Source of the DNA: Acidobacteriaceae bacterium
Lineage (GTDB): Bacteria > Acidobacteriota > Terriglobia > Terriglobales > Acidobacteriaceae
Direction of reading: 5' to 3'
Assembly: GCA_030049955.1 (NCBI GenBank)
Contig: JASIJX010000644.1
Location: 1 to 27,403, forward strand
DNA length: 27,403 nt
This document shows, piece by piece, positions 20,891 to 27,403 of the stretch (its first letter is position 1; each line of letters opens with the position of its first letter). Under the pieces are notes generated by a model. It had not been told where the DNA came from. It saw nothing but the letters and a program-made list of their open reading frames with translations, and searched no databases. The translations under genes were made by a program, and so were the position numbers.

Positions 20891-23770
20891 CTACATATCG
20901 TCGTCGTTGCCCTCAGCCGAAGGGTCAGCGACCTCAGGCAGATTGCGCGGATCCGGCTTTACCGTAACCGGCTGCGTATACGTCCGGCCGTCCACCGTCA
21001 GTCGCACCGTGTAGTCACCGGGAGCCAGAGTGGAAACCTGGCGGCGATGCATCCTGGCGGGCGGCGCCGGCGTCCCCGCCGGATGGCAGGCATCTACGGC
21101 CGGAGGCGTCGGATGGCGCGGATCGCCGCCGGCGTCAAAAGGCGACGCAAGATTGAGGGCGAAGCGGTGCATGCCCGCCGCAGCCGAGGGCGGCGGCTCG
21201 GGCTTTTCCCAATAAGCCTGCACGTTGATTGCTTCCGTGTTCGCCGGATGAACCGGCGTATCGCTCGCCGCGCACACTTGAACCTTGCCGCTCGCGTTCA
21301 CCAACTCCAGCTTCACCGGCGTGGTCGCCGCAGACTTCAGCCAGTAGTAAGCCACCACCCCGCCAGGCGGGTTCAACTCCTGCGGTTCTTCGTGCGGCAA
21401 CGGTGTCCCATCCTGGCCGCCCTGGTGGATAGCCCATGACTCGCCGGGCTTGAAGAGATACACGTGCGCAGACTCAATCTCTTTTCCTTTTGCGGCGATC
21501 TGCCGCAGCGCAGACATCTGATCGAGAACCCAGAAGCCGCGCCCATGCGTAGCAACAGCTAGATCATCGCCGTGAATGACGAGATCGCGCACTGAAGTCA
21601 CCGGCATATTGAGCTGCAAAGGCTGCCAGTTGTCGCCGTCATTGAACGAAACATATACGCGCAGCTCGGTTGCCGCGTAAAGCAATCCCTTCTGCTCGGG
21701 ATCTTCCCGGACGGCATTCACAAACGCGCCATCCGGAATTCCGTTCGCCACGTTCTCCCAGGTCTTGCCGCCGTCATGCGTGCGGTAGATGTACGGCTTG
21801 TTATCCGCCAGGCGATGGCGATCGACTGAAGCATACTCAGTATTGACATCGAAGTGGCCCGCTTCAACCTGCGAAACCTTGCTCCACGCCGTCATCGCCG
21901 GCGGCGTTACATTGCGCCAGTCGCCGCCGTCGTCAGAAGTAATGTAAATGAGTCCGTCATCGGTGCCTGCCCATACAGTCTTGGCATCGAGCGGCGATGG
22001 CCCAATCGTGTAAACCACGCCGAAGCGCGTAGTCATCGGCTCATCGATATCTTTAGCCGTGATGGGATCGAGCGCCCCAGGAACCTGAGGATTCATGCGC
22101 GCCAGATCGGGCGAAATCTTCTGCCATGTCTTGCCGCGGTCGCGGCTGCGGAAGACAAACTGGTTCGAGTAGTAAAGAGCGTCATCGGCCTGCGAGAAGA
22201 CTTCAGGCAGCGTCCACGTCTTGCGGTTCGGGTCGCTTGCATCGGCCGCAGGAAGTTCACCCGAGGGCAAGGGAACATTGAACCGCTGGCTGCAGCGGCT
22301 CGCGCTTCCGTAAAGGATGTCGCCGTCATCGGGATCGGGCACGACGGCATCCGATTCACCGGCTAGGCAAGTCGGCTCCCAGTTACGGTCGTCGAGCACG
22401 CCGAACCGCGACCACGTACTTACGCGCACAGCACCGGAGTCCTGCTGCGGTCCAACGAGCCAATACGGATCGCCATTCGTAGCTGCAAGCCGATAAATCT
22501 CCGCCGTCGGCTGGTTGTACCACGTGCTCCAGGTCTTCGCGCCATCCAGGCTCACTACGGTGCCCTGATCGCTCGAAAGCACCATGCGGTTGCCGTCTTT
22601 GGAATTGATCCAGAGCTGGTGATAATCGTCGCCGCCGGGCGCGCCTTTCACCGGAATCCAGGTCTTGCCCGCATCGAGAGACATATAAGTTGCCGTGTTG
22701 ATGTCGTACACGCGATCAGCATTGACCGGATCGACCGCGATCTGGCCGAAGTACCAGCCGCGCTCCCACAGCCGGCGCTCATTGTTAGCCAGCCGCCACG
22801 TCTTGCCCGCGTCATCAGAGACATAAATGCCGCCAGGCGCCTTGGGCGCGCGCGCTTCCTCGAAGCGCACCGGCCGCGCCACGTTTGTGCCCAGGTCGTC
22901 CACCACAGCGTAAAGGCGATCGGAATTGCTCGGCGCGACGGCGATGCCGATCTTGCCCACGAATCCATCGTTGGGCAAGCCGCCGGTGAGTTGATGCCAC
23001 GTATCGCCGCCATCAGTAGATTTGTACAGGCCGCCGCCGGGCAGGTTTGTCGGCGCATACACCGCCCATGGCGGGCGTCGCGTAGCCCAGAGAGAAGCGT
23101 AGAGCGTGCGCGGGTGGTTGGGATCGATGGCAAGATCGATCGCGCCCACATTGTCCGGGTTCTTTGCGTCAAACAGAATCTTCTTCCAGTGCGCGCCGCC
23201 ATCAGTCGAGCGGAATACGCCGCGTTCTGCATTGCCGTCATAGACGTGACCGAGAGCCGCTACATAAACGCGATTCGGATCGGCGAAATCGACGGCGATT
23301 TTGCCAATCTGCCGCGTGTCTTTGAGCCCGATGAAGCGCCATGTCTTGCCGGCGTCCGTAGATTTGAAGACGCCGATGCCATACGAATGCTGGTTGCGAA
23401 TATCGGGCTCGCCGGTGCCGACATAAATAATGTTGGGGTTCGAAGGCGCGACCGCGATCGCTCCGATGGAACCGATTGGAATGCCGTTGTCTGGATCGTC
23501 GGCGATGGGGAGCCAGGTCCGACCGGCATTCTCCGTCTTCCACACGCCGCCGCCCACCGAGCCCATATAGAAGGTGTCCGGCTGATCGGCGTTGCCGGCC
23601 ACCGCATAGCTGCGCCCGCCGCGCATAGGGCCAACGTCACGCCAGCGCAAGCCCCCGAGCATGCTTTCCGGATACTGACCGGCAGCCGGCTGCTGAGCAG
23701 CGAGCGGCCCACTGAATGCCGCGAGACAGAGCGCTATCGCAGAGAGAGACAAGCTACGTTCCAGATGCAT
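20891..23770 (-). CDS. Secreted BNR/Asp-box beta-propeller protein (VPS10/sortilin-like)
   Basis: The 959-residue protein has a signal peptide (MHLERSLSLSAIALCLAAFS..LAA before QQ). It then carries about eleven Asp-box motifs of the type S/T-x-D-x-G-x-T-W, for example TENAGRTW (79-86), STDAGKTW (137-144), STDGGAHW (188-195), STDGGDTW (251-258), and later SDDAGKTW, SLDAGKTW, SRDRGKTW and THDGGKTW. These mark successive beta-hairpins of one or two beta-propellers, as in sortilin/VPS10 and GH74-like proteins. After the propeller comes HGRGFWVLDQMS and a beta-sandwich tail (GDYTVRLTVDG near the C-terminus). Such proteins are abundant in Acidobacteriota and are often named glycosyl hydrolase; I see no catalytic residues that prove it. 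The ATG at 23770 has AAGGAG 7 nt upstream, whereas an upstream GTG/TTG extension to 23860 lacks one. It is divergent from GH92. Confidence 0.85.
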   Translation of the reverse strand: MHLERSLSLSAIALCLAAFSGPLAAQQPAAGQYPESMLGGLRWRDVGPMRGGRSYAVAGNADQPDTFYMGSVGGGVWKTENAGRTWLPIADDPDNGIPIGSIGAIAVAPSNPNIIYVGTGEPDIRNQHSYGIGVFKSTDAGKTWRFIGLKDTRQIGKIAVDFADPNRVYVAALGHVYDGNAERGVFRSTDGGAHWKKILFDAKNPDNVGAIDLAIDPNHPRTLYASLWATRRPPWAVYAPTNLPGGGLYKSTDGGDTWHQLTGGLPNDGFVGKIGIAVAPSNSDRLYAVVDDLGTNVARPVRFEEARAPKAPGGIYVSDDAGKTWRLANNERRLWERGWYFGQIAVDPVNADRVYDINTATYMSLDAGKTWIPVKGAPGGDDYHQLWINSKDGNRMVLSSDQGTVVSLDGAKTWSTWYNQPTAEIYRLAATNGDPYWLVGPQQDSGAVRVSTWSRFGVLDDRNWEPTCLAGESDAVVPDPDDGDILYGSASRCSQRFNVPLPSGELPAADASDPNRKTWTLPEVFSQADDALYYSNQFVFRSRDRGKTWQKISPDLARMNPQVPGALDPITAKDIDEPMTTRFGVVYTIGPSPLDAKTVWAGTDDGLIYITSDDGGDWRNVTPPAMTAWSKVSQVEAGHFDVNTEYASVDRHRLADNKPYIYRTHDGGKTWENVANGIPDGAFVNAVREDPEQKGLLYAATELRVYVSFNDGDNWQPLQLNMPVTSVRDLVIHGDDLAVATHGRGFWVLDQMSALRQIAAKGKEIESAHVYLFKPGESWAIHQGGQDGTPLPHEEPQELNPPGGVVAYYWLKSAATTPVKLELVNASGKVQVCAASDTPVHPANTEAINVQAYWEKPEPPPSAAAGMHRFALNLASPFDAGGDPRHPTPPAVDACHPAGTPAPPARMHRRQVSTLAPGDYTVRLTVDGRTYTQPVTVKPDPRNLPEVADPSAEGNDDDM

Positions 23771-23922
23771 GGGAATACTCCTTAATGACTTCTGGTACGG
23801 CTCGAATGTGGGCACAACGGAATAATTCATGCTAACGCGCCTCGGGCAGATCGCAAGCAATTCTGGTAGTTATTCAGTTTGACCGGCTTACCTGCCTGCT
23901 AAGATTCGCAGCAGGGAATCCC
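23771..23922. promoter_or_regulatory. Shared divergent promoter region of the BNR and GH92 genes
   Basis: Only 152 bp separate the two starts. On the plus strand, TTGACC (23879-23884) and TAAGAT (23900-23905) are 15 bp apart, a weak promoter-like pair for the GH92 gene. On the minus strand a TTGCGA/TAGCAT pair with 16-bp spacing is a weak candidate for the BNR gene. The genes may be co-regulated. Confidence 0.3.
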
Positions 23923-26193
23923 GTGAAAACCTATCCCGTCTTCTTCCGCATTCTCTGCCCGATTCTCTTGCTCACCGCTTTTAGTGGCCTGGCTGCCGCG
24001 CAATACGCACAGACCGTGTACCATTCCGTTGACCCGCTCCTGGGCGCGGCAGGCGGCGGTAATGTTTTTCCCGGGCCGGCCCTGCCGTTCGGCATGATCA
24101 AGCCGGGGCCGGATATGTTCCGCGGCGACGGACGCGATCCGAATGCGGGGTGGGATGAGTCGGCCCCCATCCGCGGCTTCAGCCAGACGCACGTGAGCGG
24201 CACCGGCGGCGGCGACAAATACGGCAACATCCTGGTGATGCCCACTACCGGCGCAATTACGCCGGCCAACATCGATTCGCCACGCTCGGGCGAGCGCGCT
24301 TCTGCCGGCTTTTATTCCGTCACTCTGGCGCGCTATAGCGTAGGCATTGAGATCACGGCGGCGCGGCGCAGCGCGATCTACCGCATCCGCTACCCGCAGG
24401 GCGCACCGGCAAATCTTCTTTTCGATGTGAGCCACTGCCTGATCTCCGGCGCAAAGCAGGGTGAGCAGCAGTCGCTCGCAGGCGCCGAGGTGCGGATTCT
24501 TTCGCCTACTGAGATTGCCGGCTCGACGAGCGTGACTGGCGGCTGGAACAAGCAGCCAAACACCTACACGGTTTACTTTGACGCGAAGCTCGATACGCCG
24601 GCAGCGCGATGGGGAACGTGGAGTGAAGACAAGCTCACGGCGGGCAGCAGGGAAGTGGCCGGTGGCGCTGCATCGCGCGAAGGCGCATGGCTGGCATTTG
24701 CTAATGGTGCGCGCACAGTGCAGATGAAGATCGGCATCTCGTTCATCAGCATTGCTCAGGCGCATCGCAACCTGGCAGCGGAGATACCTGCCTTCGATTT
24801 CGACCGGGTTCACACTGCAGCCGTTGCCGCATGGAATCGTGCGTTGAGCCGTGTCGAGATCGAGGGCGCAACGCCGGAGCAGCGGCAGGAGTTTTATACG
24901 GCGCTGTATCACGCCATGCTGATGCCGACCGACCGCACCGGAGAAAATCCATTGTGGCCGGCGACGAAACAGAACCCAGAACCGTACTACGATGACTACT
25001 ACGCCATCTGGGATACCTTTCGAACCTCCGGCCCGCTGCTCACGCTCATCGCGCCCGAGCGGCAGACGGCGATTGTGCGCGCGCTCGTCGATCTCTACCG
25101 GCACGAAGGCGCGCTGCCTGACGCGCGCAGCGGCAACTACAACGGGCGCACGCAGGGCGGCAGCAATGCCGACTTCCCGATCACCGACGCGTACCTGAAA
25201 GGGCTGAAGGGCATCGACTGGAAAACCGCGCTGGCCGCCGAAGAGCACGATGCCGAGGTGGCGCCTGCCGACGCATTCAAGGAGGGCCGTGGCGGTCTGC
25301 CAGATTGGCTGAAGCTCGGCTATGTTTCGGTCGAGCATTTCGGCCACCCCGCATCCGTGACCATGGAATATGCGGCGGACGATTTTGAGGTTGCGCTATT
25401 GGCAAAGGGACTCAGCGACGAAGCGGCGTACCGCAAATACCTTGCCCGCTCGGCGAACTGGAAGAGCCTCTGGGACGCGTCGTTCAGCGACGGTGGATTT
25501 ACCGGCTTCATTCGTCCGCGTCACGCCGACGGCTCGTGGCTTGCGCCGTTCACCGCCATGGACCTCGGAAGCTGGAACGACCACACCTTCTACGAAGGCA
25601 ACTCGTGGACGTACTCGTTCTTCGTCCCGCAGGATGTGGCTTCACTGATCGCGATGATGGGCGGACCGCAGAAATTTGTCGACCGCCTCGACTCCTTCTT
25701 TATCGTGCCCGACCGTTACGACGTGGGCAACGAGCCCGGCTTCCTCACGCCATACCTCTATCATTGGGCCGGCCGTCCCGACAAAACCGACGAGCACGTG
25801 CGCACGATCATCGCAGCAAGCTATCACGCCGGCACCCACGGCCTGCCCGGCAACGACGATTCAGGTGCGATGTCCTCGTGGTACGCATTCGGGCAGATCG
25901 GTATCTTTCCCAACGCAGGCCAGGATGTGTACCTCATCGGCAGCCCGGCGTTCCGGCAGACGACGCTGCATCTGGCCGGTGGCAGAACCTTCACGATCGA
26001 GGCACGTAACGTTTCGGCGCAGAACATCTACGTGACCGCAGCAACACTGAACGGTCGGCCGCTCAATCGGGCTTGGCTGCACCACAGAGAGATTGCCGCG
26101 GGCGGCCGCCTGGTGTTAACAATGTCACCCGCACCTGCCCACTGGGCCGAGAATGATCTGCCGCCGTCAACGCCCGCTGCGCAGCACAGATAG
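23923..26193 (+). CDS. Secreted GH92-family alpha-mannosidase
   Basis: The 756-residue protein starts at GTG 23923 with CAGGGA about 6 nt upstream, and has a signal peptide (hydrophobic core ILCPILLLTAFSGLAAA, cleavage before QYAQ). GH92 landmarks appear in order: VDPLLGAAGGGNVFPGP and LPFGMIKPGPDM near the N-terminus, GFSQTHVSGTGGGDKYGN, then the catalytic-domain motifs FYEGNSWTYSFFVPQD (Glu558, the position of the family's general acid), NEPGFLTPYLYHWAG and GNDDSGAMSSWYAFGQIGI (643-661, with Asp645/Asp646 where the general base lies). GH92 enzymes are Ca2+-dependent exo-alpha-mannosidases that trim alpha-1,2/1,3/1,4/1,6-linked mannose by inversion. Full length and catalytic residues suggest activity. 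It acts in the periplasm or outside the cell. RNase J starts 57 bp after its stop. Confidence 0.93.
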   Translation: MKTYPVFFRILCPILLLTAFSGLAAAQYAQTVYHSVDPLLGAAGGGNVFPGPALPFGMIKPGPDMFRGDGRDPNAGWDESAPIRGFSQTHVSGTGGGDKYGNILVMPTTGAITPANIDSPRSGERASAGFYSVTLARYSVGIEITAARRSAIYRIRYPQGAPANLLFDVSHCLISGAKQGEQQSLAGAEVRILSPTEIAGSTSVTGGWNKQPNTYTVYFDAKLDTPAARWGTWSEDKLTAGSREVAGGAASREGAWLAFANGARTVQMKIGISFISIAQAHRNLAAEIPAFDFDRVHTAAVAAWNRALSRVEIEGATPEQRQEFYTALYHAMLMPTDRTGENPLWPATKQNPEPYYDDYYAIWDTFRTSGPLLTLIAPERQTAIVRALVDLYRHEGALPDARSGNYNGRTQGGSNADFPITDAYLKGLKGIDWKTALAAEEHDAEVAPADAFKEGRGGLPDWLKLGYVSVEHFGHPASVTMEYAADDFEVALLAKGLSDEAAYRKYLARSANWKSLWDASFSDGGFTGFIRPRHADGSWLAPFTAMDLGSWNDHTFYEGNSWTYSFFVPQDVASLIAMMGGPQKFVDRLDSFFIVPDRYDVGNEPGFLTPYLYHWAGRPDKTDEHVRTIIAASYHAGTHGLPGNDDSGAMSSWYAFGQIGIFPNAGQDVYLIGSPAFRQTTLHLAGGRTFTIEARNVSAQNIYVTAATLNGRPLNRAWLHHREIAAGGRLVLTMSPAPAHWAENDLPPSTPAAQHR

Positions 26194-26250
26194 CGTTCGA
26201 CCACGCGGAAATTTTCGCCAACGCCGAGTGTTAGCATCAAATCTGAAACG

Positions 26251-27403
26251 ATGCGCATGAACAAGCTTCAGATCATACCTTTAGGCGGCCTTGGCGAGTT
26301 CGGCATGAACTGCCTCGCCCTTCGCTGGCAAGACGATATTCTCGTCATCGATGCCGGCCTCATGTTTCCGGAAACCGAACTGCTCGGCGTCGATATTGTT
26401 GTTCCGGATATCACCTACCTCATCGAAAACAAGCAGCACGTGCGCGGCATCGTGCTTACGCACGGGCATGAAGACCACATCGGCGGGCTGCCCTGGATCC
26501 TGAACGAGCTGAAGGTGCCGGTTTACGGCACAGAGTTCACGCTGGCCTACGTGGAGGGCAAGCTCGAAGAGCACCAGATACTGGACGAGACGGAGCTGAT
26601 TGAAATCGCTCCGCGCGAAAAGTTCACTGTCGGCCCATTCACCGTCGAGCCGATCCGCGTCACGCACTCGCTCGTGGACTGCATCGCGCTGGCCATCGAC
26701 ACGCCAGTCGGCGTCATCATCCATACCGGCGATTTCAAGATCGACCTCGCGCCGCTCGACGACAAGGCCTTCGACCTGCACGCCTTTGCCGAATACGGCA
26801 AGCGCGGCGTGCTGGCACTGCTGCAGGACTCGACCAACGTGGAGCGGCCGGGCTACACGCCCAGCGAGCGCGCCGTTGTCCCACGCCTCGACGAAATCTT
26901 TACCCAGACGAAGAAGAAGCTTTTCTTCAGTTGCTTTTCGTCATCCATCTACCGCATTCGCATCGCCATGGAGCTGGCGCGCAAGCACGGCCGCAAAGTT
27001 GTGACGATCGGCCGCTCGATGATGGAGAGCACAGAGATCGCGCAGGACCTCGGATACATCGACGTGCCCAATGGGCTCATCATCAACCCTGGCCAGATGC
27101 GCGACTACTCGCCCGAGCAGTTGATGGTCTTGATCAGCGGCACGCAAGGCGAGCCGTTGAGCGCGCTTAGCCGTGCCGCGGTGGACAATCACAAGCACGC
27201 CAAGATCGACCCAGGCGACACCGTGATCCTCAGCTCGCGCATTATTCCCGGCAACGAGCGCGGCATCTTCCGCGTTATCGACCACCTGAGCCGCCGCGAG
27301 GCCAACGTCATCTACGACGACGGCCAGCATGGCCTTATTCACGTCAGCGGCCATGGCAGCCAGGAGGAACTGCGCCTGCTCATTAACCTGGTGCGTCCCA
27401 AGT
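26251..27403 (+). CDS. rnj: Ribonuclease J (5'-truncated view: C-terminus lies beyond window)
   Basis: The visible 384 codons are the N-terminal part of a metallo-beta-lactamase/beta-CASP ribonuclease of about 550 residues. After IIPLGGLGEFGMN (8-20) come the zinc motif THGHEDHIGG (70-79; His71, His73, Asp75, His76), VTHSLVD (138-143, His139), HTGDFK (158-163, Asp161) and DSTNVERPGYTPSE. SCFSSSIYRI, GRSM, ISGTQGEP and HVSGHG (beta-CASP/MBL) then follow. RNase J degrades and processes RNA with 5'-exo and endonuclease activity. All zinc ligands seen so far are intact. The canonical SIPD after the third histidine reads SLVD here. The ATG at 26251 is used, but one at 26257 is equally possible, since neither has a strong ribosome site. 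A quasi-palindrome, GCGGAAATTTTCGC (26205-26218), lies in the short upstream gap. Confidence 0.94.
   Translation, partial: MRMNKLQIIPLGGLGEFGMNCLALRWQDDILVIDAGLMFPETELLGVDIVVPDITYLIENKQHVRGIVLTHGHEDHIGGLPWILNELKVPVYGTEFTLAYVEGKLEEHQILDETELIEIAPREKFTVGPFTVEPIRVTHSLVDCIALAIDTPVGVIIHTGDFKIDLAPLDDKAFDLHAFAEYGKRGVLALLQDSTNVERPGYTPSERAVVPRLDEIFTQTKKKLFFSCFSSSIYRIRIAMELARKHGRKVVTIGRSMMESTEIAQDLGYIDVPNGLIINPGQMRDYSPEQLMVLISGTQGEPLSALSRAAVDNHKHAKIDPGDTVILSSRIIPGNERGIFRVIDHLSRREANVIYDDGQHGLIHVSGHGSQEELRLLINLVRPK

Noticed and set aside
22619..23785. Plus-strand open frame (388 codons) opposite the BNR gene
   Set aside because: It mirrors the Asp-box repeats of the real gene; composition is Arg/Ala/Ile-rich and no ribosome site was noted.
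23899..25347. Long minus-strand open frame (482 codons) inside the GH92 gene
   Set aside because: GH92 catalytic motifs on the plus strand are intact and the opposite frame has no recognisable domain.

Overview
The window (about 60% G+C) most resembles a chromosomal segment of an Acidobacteriota soil bacterium of the Terriglobia type. This is inferred from protein style: a PEGA/Ig-tailed serine/threonine kinase, a giant Ig-repeat protein ending in a membrane/LGCGG module, large BNR-repeat (sortilin-like) proteins, GH92 and RNase J. No rRNA, tRNA, insertion sequence, integrase or CRISPR array was recognised. Genes are closely packed.

Region 1 (1-11374) looks like the edge of a type VI secretion (T6SS) locus with a threonine-phosphorylation module. 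A divergent, disordered Pro/Ala/Ser-rich protein with repeated PGEFT-like motifs runs off the left edge. Opposite it, tssL and tssM encode two inner-membrane T6SS subunits. On the minus strand follow a PAAR-like tip protein and a PP2C phosphatase, whose stop codon lies 3 bp from that of tssM. A 1383-residue Ser/Thr kinase then reads rightward. Its architecture is kinase, about 11 TPR-like hairpins of ~52 residues, one membrane helix, two PEGA domains, two near-identical Ig-like domains and an NTF2-like tail. Kinase plus PP2C next to TssL/TssM parallels the PpkA/PppA arrangement of other T6SS loci. The sheath, baseplate, Hcp, VgrG and ClpV genes are not here and would lie to the left or elsewhere.

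Region 2 (11375-18895) starts with a 551-bp leader. It is followed by a 1849-residue secreted protein with two beta-helix-like choice-of-anchor-Q domains, six Ig repeats each carrying a cysteine pair, and a C-terminal TM-RR-TM-LGCGG module. A signal-peptide-bearing outer-membrane beta-barrel gene follows 73 bp later on the same strand. The two probably form a cell-surface operon.

Region 3 (19159-27403) is ordinary metabolic and housekeeping sequence: a SulP anion transporter with STAS domain, a secreted BNR/Asp-box (VPS10-like) protein on the minus strand, a divergent secreted GH92 alpha-mannosidase, and the first 384 codons of RNase J, cut by the window end.

The least familiar material is the PGEFT-repeat protein, the architecture and shortened N-lobe of the T6SS-linked kinase, and the cysteine-paired Ig protein with its C-terminal module.
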